Positions 25,857 through 35,398 of a stretch of 64,000 nt of DNA are shown piece by piece. How positions within the stretch are numbered: the stretch's first letter is position 1; each line of letters opens with the position of its first letter. The notes beneath the pieces were generated by a model. It saw only the letters and a list, made by a program, of their open reading frames with translations. It was not told where the DNA came from and ran no database searches. The stretch lies in contig NZ_JAMXAX010000001.1 of NCBI RefSeq assembly GCF_023913775.1, positions 186,001 through 250,000 on the forward strand. Reading direction: 5' to 3'. The position numbers were made by a program, and so were the translations under genes. Source of the DNA: Acidovorax facilis (lineage in GTDB: Bacteria > Pseudomonadota > Gammaproteobacteria > Burkholderiales > Burkholderiaceae_C).

Positions 25857-25936
25857 TTTGGGGGCGGTGTGCTTGTGTTGAGTGCGGAGGCCGGGTTGTC
25901 GCCCCGGCAGGCGACTCACTTTTCTTTGCTTCGCCA
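25857..25936. repeat. Left arm of disrupted long repeat
   Basis: The stretch GGCGGTGTGCTTGTGTTGAG through TTTTCTTTGCTTCGCCAA is nearly identical to 35441-35519 between urtD and urtE. Here it stops where the IS begins. Confidence 0.8.
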
Positions 25937-27108
25937 AGAGGGTGTAGAAGAAATAAATTAAAATCCTGTCGCACTGACCAAGCAGGAGCAATGCAATGGC
26001 AAAGACAGGCCGACCGCCCGTGATATCCACTGGGGAGTACGCAGCCTTGCGTGAGGTAGTGCGCGACAACCCCCAGGCGACACTGCCGGAGTTGGCCCTG
26101 GTCTGGGGCGAACGCATGGGCCGCAACGCCCCCAGCACAGTGACCCTGCGTGCAGCGCTCAAGGCCGCTGGGTTACAGCGGACACGACCCAAGCAGCAAC
26201 TGGCACGCGCCAACCCCCAGCAGCCTGGCACCCGCTACGGCTACACCGCCCTGCATCGCCCCAGCAGCGACTCGGGCATGGCCCTTGCCCTCACAGACGC
26301 TGAATGGGCACTGGCCCAGGACTTGTTCGAACCAGAGCCCGGCGCGCGAGGTCGGCCTGCAACGTACTCTCGACGCAGCGTGGTTGAAGCGTGCTGCTAC
26401 GTGCTGCGCACCGGCTCGTCCTGGCGCAACCTGCCCACCCAGATCTATCCTCCCTGGCAGTCGGTGCAAAAAGCCTTTGTACGCTGGGCCCGTCAAGGCA
26501 AGTTTGAAGCGCTGCACGAGCGTCTGCGCCAGCAGTGGCGTCAACGTGTGGAGCGCGCAGAGCAGCCCAGTGAAGCCGTGATCGACTCCCAATCCAACCG
26601 TGGCTGCCCTCAGGGCGGAACGCTGGGCTTTGATGCGGGCAAGAAGGTTCAAGGGCGCAAGCGCCATCTGGTCGTGGATACGCTGGGATTGCTGCTGGCG
26701 GTGGTGGTCACCAGCGCCGCTGTACCGGACCGCGCAGCGGCTGGGCAAGCAGTGGCACAGGCGTGCGCACGCACAGGCGGGTCGTTGAAGGTGTTGTGGG
26801 CCGACAGTGCATATGCCGGGCAATGTGCTCAGGAGATCGAAAAGGTGCACCGGGTGCAGGTGCAGATAGTGCGCAACAGTGGCCGTCACCGTTGGGATGA
26901 CGCTCAGCAATCGTTGTGGAGCGAAGAGCAGCCGGTGGCCATGCCCAAGAAGCGTTGGGTGGTGGAGCGCACCCATGCATGGCTGGAGCGTAACCGAAGG
27001 CTTGTGATGCACCATGATCGCAAGCCGTTCTATGCGCAGGCATGGGTGTGGCTGGCGCAGGCGCGGATGCTGCTGGGGCGGTTGAAATAGATTTCTTCTA
27101 CACCCTCT
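25937..27108 (+). mobile_element. IS5-family insertion sequence
   Basis: The element is about 1172 bp. Its ends carry perfect 18-bp inverted repeats, AGAGGGTGTAGAAGAAAT at 25937-25954 and its reverse complement at 27091-27108, and one further 4-5 bases outside also pair almost perfectly (TCGCC). It holds one transposase gene. No clear target duplication can be read because the surrounding repeat is itself palindromic. The flanks are the left and right arms of a long intergenic repeat whose interior is missing. Confidence 0.88.
25996..27090 (+). CDS. IS5-family transposase
   Basis: A 364-residue single-ORF transposase. An N-terminal helix-turn-helix-like segment (about 1-75, with NPQATLPELALVWGERMG) precedes a DUF4096-type domain (LTDAEWALAQDLFEP; SSWRNLPTQIYPPWQSVQK). 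The DDE catalytic core has Asp in AVIDSQSNRG near 197, Asp in LWADSAYAGQ near 269 and Glu in WVVERTHAWLERNRRL near 322. All three acidic residues are in place and there is no frameshift, so the enzyme looks intact. The ATG at 25996 lies 42 bases inside the left terminal repeat, and the stop at 27090 touches the right repeat. Confidence 0.93.
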   Translation: MAKTGRPPVISTGEYAALREVVRDNPQATLPELALVWGERMGRNAPSTVTLRAALKAAGLQRTRPKQQLARANPQQPGTRYGYTALHRPSSDSGMALALTDAEWALAQDLFEPEPGARGRPATYSRRSVVEACCYVLRTGSSWRNLPTQIYPPWQSVQKAFVRWARQGKFEALHERLRQQWRQRVERAEQPSEAVIDSQSNRGCPQGGTLGFDAGKKVQGRKRHLVVDTLGLLLAVVVTSAAVPDRAAAGQAVAQACARTGGSLKVLWADSAYAGQCAQEIEKVHRVQVQIVRNSGRHRWDDAQQSLWSEEQPVAMPKKRWVVERTHAWLERNRRLVMHHDRKPFYAQAWVWLAQARMLLGRLK

Positions 27109-27195
27109 CGGCGACGCAAGAGAAAGTTACTGCGCCGCCGGGCGCACACCCCGGCCTCTGCCCTTCAAGTAGGCATGCAGCTCAGATCAGCGAGC
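27109..27195. repeat. Right arm of disrupted long repeat
   Basis: GCAAGAGAAAGTTACTGCGC onwards to CAGATCAGCGAGC is closely similar to 36055-36136 beyond urtD. It abuts the right end of the IS, so the interior of the repeat (about 500 bases in the urt copy) is missing here. Confidence 0.78.
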
Positions 27196-27206
27196 GAAAC
27201 CAAAAA

Positions 27207-27665
27207 TCAACCCCGCCCCTCAGCGGCCCGATGAATCGCCGCCCGTATTCGCGGATACGTCCCGCAGCGGCACGCATTGCCACCCATCGCAGCATCAATG
27301 TCCGCATCGCTGGGCTTCGGGGTTTTCTTGAGCAGCGCGCAGGCCGACATCAGCTGCCCGCTCTGGCAGTAGCCGCACTGCGCCACATCCAGCACCGTCC
27401 ATGCGGTGCGCAGGGCCGTGGCCTCGGGGCCTTGCAGGCCTTCAATGGTGGTGATATCGGCATCGCCCACGGCCGACAGGGGCGTGATGCATGCGCGCAC
27501 GGGTTCGCCGTTCAGGTGCACGGTGCAGGCGCCGCACAGCGCCATGCCGCAGCCAAACTTGGTGCCGTTCATGTGCAGTTCGCCGCGCAGCACCCACAGC
27601 AGGGGCGTGTCGGGTTCGGCGTTGACGGAGATGGCTTTGCCGTTGATGCGCAAGGTGGTAGGCAT
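27207..27665 (-). CDS. 2Fe-2S subunit of a molybdenum hydroxylase
   Basis: A 152-residue small subunit with two [2Fe-2S] clusters. The N-terminal plant-ferredoxin-type cluster ligands are in [19 protein letters not shown] near residues 38-56; the C-terminal helical domain cluster ligands are in [10 protein letters not shown] and [11 protein letters not shown]. Length is that of IorA-like subunits of isoquinoline 1-oxidoreductase or related aldehyde dehydrogenases. The ATG at 27665 ([11 protein letters not shown]) is 13 bases after the large-subunit stop. It has no signal peptide, so if exported it must travel with the Tat-dependent large subunit. Confidence 0.92.
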   Translation of the reverse strand: MPTTLRINGKAISVNAEPDTPLLWVLRGELHMNGTKFGCGMALCGACTVHLNGEPVRACITPLSAVGDADITTIEGLQGPEATALRTAWTVLDVAQCGYCQSGQLMSACALLKKTPKPSDADIDAAMGGNACRCGTYPRIRAAIHRAAEGRG

Positions 27666-27678
27666 GGTTTCAATCCAG

Positions 27679-29949
27679 TCAGGCAAGTTTCAGAGGCAGG
27701 GCGCGCAGGCGCTGGCCAGTCAGGGCGAACAGCGCATTCGCCACCGCAGGCGCAATGGGCGGCACGCCGGGCTCGCCCACGCCCTCGGGCGGTTCGGCGC
27801 TGTCGATGATGTGGGTCTCCACCTGCGGGCAGTCGGCCATGCGCAGCAGTGGCACGTCGTGAAAATTGCTCTGCTGCACCTGTCCGTCCTTCAACGTGAT
27901 CTCGCCATACAGCGCCGCCGTGAGCCCAAACACCACGCCGCTTTCCATCTGCTGCGCAATCAGGTTGGGGTTGATGGCCGCGCCGCAGTCGACAACACAC
28001 ACCACGCGGTGCACGCGTATGGCCTTGTCCGCCCCCACCGACACTTCGGCCACCTGCGCCACGATGGAGCCGAACGACTGGTGCAATGCCACGCCGCGCG
28101 CACGCTTCTCGCCCGCTGCACCCGGTGCCAGCGGTTTTCCCCAGTCCGCCAGCTCGGCCGCCTTTTGCAGCACCTTCAGATGGCGCAGGTGCTTTTGCAG
28201 CAGTGCGGCGCGAAACGCCACCGGGTCCTGCTTGGCCGCTGCTGCGGCCTCGTCCACAAAACTTTCCTTGAAAAACGCCTGGTGCGAGTGCCCGACCGAG
28301 CGCCAGAAGCCCACCGGCAGCGGCAGGTCGACGATCTCGTGCGCAATGCGCGCATGGGGCCATTCGTAGGGCTGGTCGAACGCGCCTTCGGACGTGGTCT
28401 TGTCCGGCCCCGCGCCTGCGAGGCCAAAGGTGCGCACCAGCACCTGCGGCACGATGGCTTGGCCGACCGAGATGTTGTGCCAGGCCACCAGCTGGCCCTG
28501 TGCATCAAACCCAGCCTTGGAGCGCGCCAGACACGCAGGACGGTAGAAGTCGTGCTGCGTGTCCTGCTCGCGGCTCCACAGCGTCTGCACGGGTGCGCCG
28601 CCGGCCACCTTGGCTATGGCGGCGGCCTGGGCCACGTAGTCGGCCTCCAGTCGGCGGCCAAAGCCACCGCCCAGCAGCAGCTGGTGCACGGTCACTTTCT
28701 CGTCGTCGATGCCTAGCGCCTTGGCCGCCGCGCGGCGCGCCAGGCCCGGCACCTGGGTGGATGTCCACACGGTGGCAGCGCCGTCTTTGAATTGCACCGT
28801 GCAGTTGATCGGCTCCAGCGCGGCGTGGGCCAGGTAGGGCGCGCGGTAGTCGGCGGTGATGGTGGTCGCAGCGCCTTGCATGGCCGCGTCCACATCGCCC
28901 GCGCTGTGGTAGCCAAAGCCTTTGGCCTGGTCCAGCGCCTGGGCCAGTCGCGCCATCACGGTTTCGCTCGACAAGGTGGCGGCGGGGCCGTGGTCCCATT
29001 CCACGGTGACTGCGGCGGCGGCCTTTTTGGCGTGCCACGGCGTGTCGGCAATCACGGCCACGCCGCCCGTGCCGCCGTGGTAGGGCGCCACTTCGAGCAC
29101 GTGTTTCACGCCGGGCAGTTTCTGGGCGGCGGCTGCATCAAAGCGGGCCACCTTGCCGCCGCGCGTGGGGCACATCACCAGGCTGGCGTGCAGCAGGCCG
29201 GGCGGGTTGGCGTCGATGCCGAACACGGCCGTGCCGTCGAGTTTGGACGGCGCCTCGATGCGCGTGAGCGGCTTGCCGATCAGCTTGAACTGCGCGGGCT
29301 CTTTCAGCGTGACCTTGCCCGGCATGGGCTGCTGCGCGGCCATTGCCGCCAGCTCGCCAAAGGTGGCGCGCTGCCCTGCGGTGTGTTCCACCCAGCCTGC
29401 GTTGGCCGTGCACTCGGTCGCTTGCACGCCCCACTGCGCAGCGGCAGCGCGGATCAGCATCGCACGCGCATGGGCGCCAGCTTCGCGCATGGGCAGCCAC
29501 AGGTCCTTGATGCTGCTCGATCCGCCCGTCATCATCACGCCCACCTCGCGCATCGTCTTGGCAGTCAGCCAGCCGGCCACGGCCTTCATCGAGCCATCGT
29601 TGTCGGGGTGAAAGGGCAGGCCGTCCACCACCGTGGCGAGGTTGTTGTAGATATCGTCGATGGGCGTCATCTCCAGCCGCACCTGCGCCCAGTCGGCGTC
29701 CAGCTCTTCGGCCAGGATGGCGGCCAGGCCCGTGTGTGCGCCCTGGCCCATTTCGGACTTGGCCATCATCACCGTCACGGTGTTGTCGGCCCCCACTTTG
29801 ACCCAGCCGTTCAACGCGGCCTGTCCGCGGGTCTGCGGCAGCGGGTCGGACGGGTGCAGGCGCTGGCGCGGCGGCATCACGCCCCAGCCAATGACCAGCG
29901 CGCCCGCTGTTGCGGCGCCGCCGAGGAGCACTGTGCGTCGTTTCACCAT
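27679..29949 (-). CDS. Molybdopterin-binding large subunit (IorB/aldehyde oxidase-like)
   Basis: A 756-residue protein beginning [11 protein letters not shown], a twin-arginine signal followed by a hydrophobic stretch, so it should act in the periplasm. Cofactor-binding regions typical of the IorB/CoxL superfamily are seen: [19 protein letters not shown] near residue 57, [20 protein letters not shown] near residue 420, and the active-site glutamate in [19 protein letters not shown] near the C-terminus. The missing FAD subunit and the exported form point to a Mo-enzyme that passes electrons to a cytochrome. No cytochrome or cofactor-maturation gene is adjacent, and the substrate cannot be named. 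Confidence 0.88.
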   Translation of the reverse strand: MVKRRTVLLGGAATAGALVIGWGVMPPRQRLHPSDPLPQTRGQAALNGWVKVGADNTVTVMMAKSEMGQGAHTGLAAILAEELDADWAQVRLEMTPIDDIYNNLATVVDGLPFHPDNDGSMKAVAGWLTAKTMREVGVMMTGGSSSIKDLWLPMREAGAHARAMLIRAAAAQWGVQATECTANAGWVEHTAGQRATFGELAAMAAQQPMPGKVTLKEPAQFKLIGKPLTRIEAPSKLDGTAVFGIDANPPGLLHASLVMCPTRGGKVARFDAAAAQKLPGVKHVLEVAPYHGGTGGVAVIADTPWHAKKAAAAVTVEWDHGPAATLSSETVMARLAQALDQAKGFGYHSAGDVDAAMQGAATTITADYRAPYLAHAALEPINCTVQFKDGAATVWTSTQVPGLARRAAAKALGIDDEKVTVHQLLLGGGFGRRLEADYVAQAAAIAKVAGGAPVQTLWSREQDTQHDFYRPACLARSKAGFDAQGQLVAWHNISVGQAIVPQVLVRTFGLAGAGPDKTTSEGAFDQPYEWPHARIAHEIVDLPLPVGFWRSVGHSHQAFFKESFVDEAAAAAKQDPVAFRAALLQKHLRHLKVLQKAAELADWGKPLAPGAAGEKRARGVALHQSFGSIVAQVAEVSVGADKAIRVHRVVCVVDCGAAINPNLIAQQMESGVVFGLTAALYGEITLKDGQVQQSNFHDVPLLRMADCPQVETHIIDSAEPPEGVGEPGVPPIAPAVANALFALTGQRLRALPLKLA

Positions 29950-30286
29950 GGGTTCATTCCTTATTGGGGCCTTAGCTGCCCATCGTAAATCCGAGGGGCG
30001 TTTCTCCACCACCGGGATTGCCGCAGATTTTGAGTGTTTTCGGCCTCTAGCGCTTATCCATAAAGCGCTAAAAGCTATTAAATGCATAGCGTTTCGCCTA
30101 CCCGACACAACTGATTGACCCGGCCATTTACCTATGCAGCCGTGCCGCCGTGTACGCCACCCGGCGTATTTCCCAAGCAGGCCCCGCTCTCCAGAATCCA
30201 TTCCATCGCTCGATCACCCAGTGCCCCGCAAGGGACCGGCGAGCGAAGCGGCTTGATTGATTGAAACCACCACCGGAGAAGCACAC
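29950..30286. other. Divergent intergenic region of the Mo-enzyme and urtA
   Basis: This 337-base region holds hairpin repeat copy E at 30028-30084 and otherwise no ORF. I see no convincing sigma-54 or NtrC site for urtA, only a purine-rich ribosome site just before the ATG at 30287. Confidence 0.55.
30028..30084 (-). repeat. Short hairpin repeat, copy E
   Basis: TTTTCGGCCTCTAGCGCTTA followed by TCCATAAAGCGCTAAAAGCT is a reverse-oriented copy, about 80 bases upstream of the molybdenum hydroxylase start and 200 bases upstream of urtA. Confidence 0.78.
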
Positions 30287-31558
30287 ATGCAACGTCGTTA
30301 TTCCCTCAAGGCCTTCGCGGCCGTCGCTACGCTCGCTGGCCTGTCTGCGCTGCCAGCCCACGCACAGGAGACCATCAAGGTCGGCATTCTGCACAGCCTG
30401 TCGGGCACCATGGCCATCTCCGAGACCGTGTTGAAAGACACCGTGCTCATGGCCATCGACGAGATCAACGCCAAGGGCGGCGTGCTGGGCAAGAAGCTCG
30501 AACCCGTGGTGGTGGACCCGGCCTCCAACTGGCCCCTGTTTGCCGAAAAAACCAAGCAGCTGCTCGGCCAGGACAAGGTCTCGGTCATCTTCGGCTGCTG
30601 GACCTCGGTGTCGCGCAAGTCGGTGCTGCCAGTGGTTGAAGAAATGAACGGCCTGCTGTTCTACCCCGTGCAGTACGAAGGCGAAGAGCTGTCCAAGAAC
30701 GTGTTCTACACCGGCGCCGCGCCCAACCAGCAAGCCATCCCTGCGGTGGACTACCTGATGAGCAAGGACGGCGGCAGCGCCAAGCGCTGGGTGCTGCTGG
30801 GCACCGACTATGTGTACCCCCGCACCACCAACAAGATCCTGCGCGCCTACCTCAAGTCCAAGGGCGTGAAGGACAGCGACATCGACGAGAAGTACACCCC
30901 GTTCGGCCACTCCGACTACCAGACCATCGTGGCGGACATCAAGAAGTTCAGCCAGGGCGGCAAGACGGCGGTGGTCTCCACCATCAACGGCGACTCGAAC
31001 GTGCCCTTCTACAAGGAACTGGGCAACGCAGGCCTGAAGGCCAAGGATGTGCCTGTGGTCGCCTTCTCGGTGGGCGAGGAAGAACTGCGCGGCGTGGACA
31101 CCAAGCCGCTGGTGGGCCACTTGGCCGCATGGAACTACTTCCAGTCCATCAAGAGCCCGGCCAACACCGAGTTCATCAAGAAGTGGAGCGACTACGCCAA
31201 GGCCAAGGGCATTGCCGGCCACAAAGACAAGCCGCTCACCAACGACCCGATGGAAGCTACCTACATCGGTATCAACATGTGGGCCCAGGCCGTGACCAAG
31301 GCCAAGAGCACCGACACCGACAAGGTGATTGCCGCCATGGCCGGCCAGACCTTCAAGGCGCCCTCGGGCATCGTCAGCAAGATGGACGAGAAGAACCACC
31401 ACCTGCACAAGAGCGTGTTCATCGGAGAGATCAAGGCCGACGGCCAGTTCAACGTGGTGTGGAAGACCCCCGGCCCGGTAAAGGCCAAGCCATGGTCGCC
31501 TTACATCGAAGGCAACGACAAGAAGAAGGACGAGCCGGACGGCAAGTCGAAGCTGTGA
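30287..31558 (+). CDS. urtA: Urea ABC transporter substrate-binding protein UrtA
   Basis: A 423-residue periplasmic binding protein. The signal peptide runs MQRRYSLKAFAAVATLAGLS to a cleavage site near PAHAQE. The mature chain starts with IKVGILHSLSGTMAISE, and IFGCWTSVSRKSVLPVVEE and FYPVQYEGEELSKNVFYTGA follow, which are characteristic of UrtA. It would bind urea for UrtB/C/D/E. I chose the ATG at 30287 because of the signal peptide. It starts the urt operon. Confidence 0.96.
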   Translation: MQRRYSLKAFAAVATLAGLSALPAHAQETIKVGILHSLSGTMAISETVLKDTVLMAIDEINAKGGVLGKKLEPVVVDPASNWPLFAEKTKQLLGQDKVSVIFGCWTSVSRKSVLPVVEEMNGLLFYPVQYEGEELSKNVFYTGAAPNQQAIPAVDYLMSKDGGSAKRWVLLGTDYVYPRTTNKILRAYLKSKGVKDSDIDEKYTPFGHSDYQTIVADIKKFSQGGKTAVVSTINGDSNVPFYKELGNAGLKAKDVPVVAFSVGEEELRGVDTKPLVGHLAAWNYFQSIKSPANTEFIKKWSDYAKAKGIAGHKDKPLTNDPMEATYIGINMWAQAVTKAKSTDTDKVIAAMAGQTFKAPSGIVSKMDEKNHHLHKSVFIGEIKADGQFNVVWKTPGPVKAKPWSPYIEGNDKKKDEPDGKSKL

Positions 31559-31561
31559 TTC

Positions 31562-31665
31562 GGTACACCCCCCTGAGGCGCTAGCGCGCCTTCACCCCCT
31601 CTCTCGCCTCGCTGCGCGATGCGGGAGGGGGGACGATGCCAGCGGCCCGGCAAAGCCGGTTCCGC
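31562..31665. repeat. Intergenic repeat-like segment between urtA and urtB
   Basis: ACACCCCCCTGAGGCGCTAG and TCGCTGCGCGATGCGGGAGG fold into hairpins. The segment resembles 3668-3795 after the phosphatase gene. It lies inside the urt operon and could stabilise urtA mRNA or lower expression of the downstream permease genes, which is inference. Confidence 0.55.
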
Positions 31666-31734
31666 GGCATCCCTGGCCTGGGTTCGCGCATGTTCCGCGG
31701 CCCGCTGCTTCTTCAGACGCCACCGGCTTGTGCC

Positions 31735-33315
31735 ATGCTTTCATCCATCTTTTCCCGCCTGATCGCCTGCCTGCTGCTGTGTGCAGCCGTGCAGGCGCAC
31801 GCACTCACGGCCGAGGCGGCGCGGGCCATGGCCAGTGGCGATACCGACGAGCGCATCGCCGCGCTGCAGCAGGCCATTGCCACCCCCGACGACGCCACGC
31901 TGGCCTTCATTCGCGCCATGGGCGAAGACGCCGTCAAGATCGCAGGCGGCAAGGCCATCGTCATGAAGGACGACAAGGGCTACGACCCGGTGAGTGGCGC
32001 CGAGGTGCCTGTGCCCGACGATGCCGAAGATATCGTCAACAACAACCGCATGCGGGGCGAGTTCGACGCAGCGCTGGCTTCGCTGCAACTGCTGTCGCCC
32101 GATGTGGCCCAGCGCCGCACCGCCATCGACGCGCTGCGCGAAGAGACCGACGAGGCGCGTCTGCCTCTCATTGAAAAGGCCCTTGCCGCTGAAAAGGACG
32201 TTGCCCTGCAAGCCCGCCTCGAAGCCATCCGCGCACGCATCCTGCTTGCCAGCAGCGACGCGTCGCAGCGCCTGAAGGCCGCGCAGTATCTGGCCACCAG
32301 CGGCAACCCCGGCACGCGCACCGTGCTGCTGGAGCAGCTGCGCAATGAACAGGATCCTCAGGTCAAAGCCGCCATCCAGGCCGCGCTGACAGCGGTGGAA
32401 GGCCGCCTGCAGTGGGGCGAGAAGCTGGCCGCGCTGTTTACTGGCGTCAGCCTGGGCTCCATCCTGCTGTTGGTGGCGCTGGGCCTGGCCATCACCTACG
32501 GGCTGATGGGCGTGATCAACATGGCCCACGGTGAGCTGATGATGATCGGCGCCTATGCCACCTATGTGATGCAGGGTGTGTTCCAGCGGTACTTTCCGGG
32601 CGCGTTCGACTGGTACCTGGTCGCGGCCGTGCCGGTGGCGTTCATGGCGTCGGCCCTGATGGGTGCGGTGCTGGAGCGCAGCGTGATCCGCTTCTTGTAT
32701 GGCCGCCCGCTGGAGACGTTGCTGGCCACCTGGGGCATCAGCCTGATGCTGCAGCAACTGGTGCGCACCGTGTTCGGCGCGCAGAACGTGGGCGTGGAAA
32801 ACCCCGCGTGGATGAGCGGCGGTGTGCAGCTCATGGAGAACCTGCAACTGCCCTGGAACCGCGTGATCATCGTCGCCTTCGCGCTGGCGGTGCTGGCCGG
32901 TGTGGCCTTCCTCATCAGCAAAACGCGCCTTGGCCTGTTTGTGCGCGGTGTTACGCAGAACCGGCCCATTGCCTCGTGCATGGGCGTGAACACGGCGCGT
33001 GTGGATACCTATGCCTTTGCACTGGGCTCGGGCATCGCGGGCCTGGCGGGCTGCGCATTGAGCCAGGTGGGCAACGTGGGGCCCGACCTGGGGCAGAGCT
33101 ACATCGTGGATTCGTTCATGGTGGTGGTGCTGGGCGGCGTGGGCCAGCTGGCCGGCACCGTGTATGCCGCGCTGGGCCTGGGCGTGCTCAACAAATTCCT
33201 CGAAGGCTGGACGGGCGCCGTGCTGGCCAAGATCGCCGTGCTGGTGTTCATCATCATCTTCATTCAGAAGCGGCCGCAGGGCATCTTCGCCGTGAAAGGC
33301 CGCACTGCGGACTGA
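31735..33315 (+). CDS. urtB: Urea ABC transporter permease UrtB
   Basis: A 526-residue inner-membrane permease. A signal-like first helix is followed by about 190 residues of helical soluble repeats (EKALAAEKDVALQARLEAIR), as in long proteobacterial UrtB. The LivH-type membrane domain begins near residue 240 with GLAITYGLMGVINMAHGELM and continues to the conserved YIVDSFMVVVLGGVGQLAGT near residue 460. The ATG at 31735 is chosen since it begins the signal segment. It is 177 bases after urtA and 16 before urtC. Confidence 0.94.
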   Translation: MLSSIFSRLIACLLLCAAVQAHALTAEAARAMASGDTDERIAALQQAIATPDDATLAFIRAMGEDAVKIAGGKAIVMKDDKGYDPVSGAEVPVPDDAEDIVNNNRMRGEFDAALASLQLLSPDVAQRRTAIDALREETDEARLPLIEKALAAEKDVALQARLEAIRARILLASSDASQRLKAAQYLATSGNPGTRTVLLEQLRNEQDPQVKAAIQAALTAVEGRLQWGEKLAALFTGVSLGSILLLVALGLAITYGLMGVINMAHGELMMIGAYATYVMQGVFQRYFPGAFDWYLVAAVPVAFMASALMGAVLERSVIRFLYGRPLETLLATWGISLMLQQLVRTVFGAQNVGVENPAWMSGGVQLMENLQLPWNRVIIVAFALAVLAGVAFLISKTRLGLFVRGVTQNRPIASCMGVNTARVDTYAFALGSGIAGLAGCALSQVGNVGPDLGQSYIVDSFMVVVLGGVGQLAGTVYAALGLGVLNKFLEGWTGAVLAKIAVLVFIIIFIQKRPQGIFAVKGRTAD

Positions 33316-33330
33316 AGGGCGATCCACACC

Positions 33331-34479
33331 ATGACCACCAAGCTTTCCAATCTCCAACTGCCCGCACCCGCACCGCTGCTCACACGCGGGGGCTGGTCGG
33401 CCTTCATCGTGGCGCTCATCGTGGTGTGTGCCGTGGCCCCCGTGCTCAACCTGTGGGTGCCTGCAGGCAGCGCATTCCACCTCAGCGACTACGCTGTAGC
33501 GCTGCTCGGCAAGATCATGTGCTACGCCATCTGCGCGCTGGCCATGGACCTGATCTGGGGCTACACCGGCATTCTGAGCCTGGGTCACGGCCTGTTCTTT
33601 GCGCTGGGCGGCTACGTGATGGGCATGTACCTCATGCGCCAGATCGGCCGCGACGGCAACTACAAAAGCGACCTGCCCGACTTCATGGTGTTCCTCGACT
33701 GGAAGGAGCTGCCCTGGCACTGGGCGCTGTCCGACAGCTTTGTGGCGACGTTGATCCTCATCGTTGCGGTGCCAGGTTTCATTGCCTTTGTGTTCGGCTA
33801 CTTTGCCTTCCGCTCGCGCATCAAGGGCGTGTACTTTTCCATCATCACGCAGGCCATGACGTATGCGGCCATGCTGCTGTTCTTTCGCAACGAGACGGGC
33901 TTTGGCGGCAACAACGGCTTCACGGATTTCAAGCGCATTCTGGGCATGCCCCTGGCCACGCAGAACATGCGCATGACGCTGTTCGTGCTCACGGGCGTGA
34001 CGTTGCTGGTGTTCTTTTTGCTGGCCCGCTGGCTGGTGCGCAGCAAGTTCGGCCGTGTGCTGCAGGCGGTGCGCGATGCGGAGACGCGCGTCATGTTCTC
34101 GGGCTACTCGCCGCTGCCCTACAAGCTCACCATCTGGACCATCAGCGCCATGATGTGTGGCGTGGCGGGTGCGCTGTATGTGCCGCAGGTCGGCATCATC
34201 AACCCCGGCGAGATGAGCGCCGCCAACTCCATCGAGATCGCGGTGTGGGCCGCAGTGGGCGGCCGCGCCACGCTGATCGGGCCCATCGTGGGGGCGTTCA
34301 TCGTCAACGGTGCCAAAAGCTGGCTCACGGTGACGGCGCCGGAGTTCTGGCTGTATTTTCTGGGCGCATTGTTCATAGCCGTCACGCTGTTCTTGCCCGA
34401 TGGCGTGGTGGGGCTGGTGAAGAAGCTCAAGGCCAAGACCCAGGCAAAAACAAGCACGACGAAGGGAGCCGCGCAATGA
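33331..34479 (+). CDS. urtC: Urea ABC transporter permease UrtC
   Basis: A 382-residue LivM-type permease with about nine membrane segments. Family stretches include LIWGYTGILSLGHGLFFALG near residue 73 and ARWLVRSKFGRVLQAVRDAE near residue 232. It is preceded by urtB by 15 bases and its stop overlaps the urtD start by four bases (ATGA). With UrtB it would form the membrane channel. Confidence 0.95.
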   Translation: MTTKLSNLQLPAPAPLLTRGGWSAFIVALIVVCAVAPVLNLWVPAGSAFHLSDYAVALLGKIMCYAICALAMDLIWGYTGILSLGHGLFFALGGYVMGMYLMRQIGRDGNYKSDLPDFMVFLDWKELPWHWALSDSFVATLILIVAVPGFIAFVFGYFAFRSRIKGVYFSIITQAMTYAAMLLFFRNETGFGGNNGFTDFKRILGMPLATQNMRMTLFVLTGVTLLVFFLLARWLVRSKFGRVLQAVRDAETRVMFSGYSPLPYKLTIWTISAMMCGVAGALYVPQVGIINPGEMSAANSIEIAVWAAVGGRATLIGPIVGAFIVNGAKSWLTVTAPEFWLYFLGALFIAVTLFLPDGVVGLVKKLKAKTQAKTSTTKGAAQ

Positions 34480-35351
34480 CGCCCGATCTGATGGAAGAAG
34501 GCGCGCGGCGTTTTCAGGAAAAGCTGGCGCCTGCTGCCCTGGGCCAGACCGAATCCGGCGGCCGCACTGCAGGCTTCTCGCGCATCGCCACGCCGGGTGA
34601 AGTGGATGTGACCCACGGCCGCATCCTGTACCTGGAAGACGTGAACGTGAGCTTTGACGGCTTCAAGGCCATCAACAACCTGAGCCTGGACATTGCGCCC
34701 GGTGAGCTGCGCTGCATCATCGGCCCCAATGGTGCGGGCAAGACGACGATGATGGACATCATCACCGGCAAGACGCGGCCGGACAGCGGCACGGTGTACT
34801 TTGGCTCGACCATCGATCTGCTGCGCCACAACGAGCCGGAGATTGCGAGCCTGGGCATCGGCCGCAAGTTTCAAAAGCCCACGGTGTTTGAGCAGCTCAG
34901 CGTGTTCGAGAACCTGGAACTGGCTTTGAAGACGCACAAGGGTGTCACGTCGAGCATGTTTTTCCGGCTGGACTCCATGCAGTCGGATCGGCTGGCGGAG
35001 ATCCTGCACACGATTCATCTGGCCGATAGCGTGGCGCGTATGGCGGGGAACCTGAGCCACGGGCAAAAGCAGTGGCTGGAGATCGGGATGCTGCTCATGC
35101 AGGACCCGAAGTTGCTGCTGCTGGACGAGCCTGTGGCGGGGATGACGGATGAAGAAACTGCGCGCACTGCGGAGTTGTTTTTGACGCTCAAGGGCAAGCA
35201 TTCGCTGATGGTGGTGGAGCATGACATGGGGTTCATTCGCACCATTTCGGAGATCGTGACGGTGTTGTGCGATGGGTCTGTGCTGGCGCAGGGGACGCTC
35301 GATCAGGTGCAGGCGGATGAGCGGGTGATTGAGGTTTATCTGGGGCGGTGA
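34476..35351 (+). CDS. urtD: Urea ABC transporter ATP-binding protein UrtD
   Basis: A 291-residue ATPase with Walker A GPNGAGKTTMMDIITG near residue 84, signature NLSHGQKQWLEIGMLLMQ near residue 190 and Walker B LLLLDEPVAGM. The C-terminal region SLMVVEHDMGFIRTISE is typical of LivG/UrtD. The start is the ATG at 34476, overlapping the urtC stop. An N-terminal stretch of about 45 residues precedes the ATPase core, as often in UrtD. It is followed by a 906-base gap instead of urtE. Confidence 0.95.
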   Translation: MTPDLMEEGARRFQEKLAPAALGQTESGGRTAGFSRIATPGEVDVTHGRILYLEDVNVSFDGFKAINNLSLDIAPGELRCIIGPNGAGKTTMMDIITGKTRPDSGTVYFGSTIDLLRHNEPEIASLGIGRKFQKPTVFEQLSVFENLELALKTHKGVTSSMFFRLDSMQSDRLAEILHTIHLADSVARMAGNLSHGQKQWLEIGMLLMQDPKLLLLDEPVAGMTDEETARTAELFLTLKGKHSLMVVEHDMGFIRTISEIVTVLCDGSVLAQGTLDQVQADERVIEVYLGR

Positions 35352-35398
35352 TGGTGGCTGCTCGCTCTTTGCTCTGTGGCCGTGCAGCGGAACCTCGA

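Noticed and set aside
29950-30286. NtrC/sigma-54 promoter for urtA
   Set aside because: I looked for TGGCA-N7-TGC patterns and found none with proper spacing.
32808-34475. Long + strand frame that runs upstream of urtD through urtB and urtC
   Set aside because: The region before 34476 is the wrong frame of the permease genes. The protein signature begins only with urtD.
31741-34476. A 911-residue open frame on the minus strand opposite urtB and urtC
   Set aside because: It is antisense to two clear permease genes, is extremely rich in His, Gln, Arg and Gly, and has no domain signature. It arises from codon bias in GC-rich DNA.
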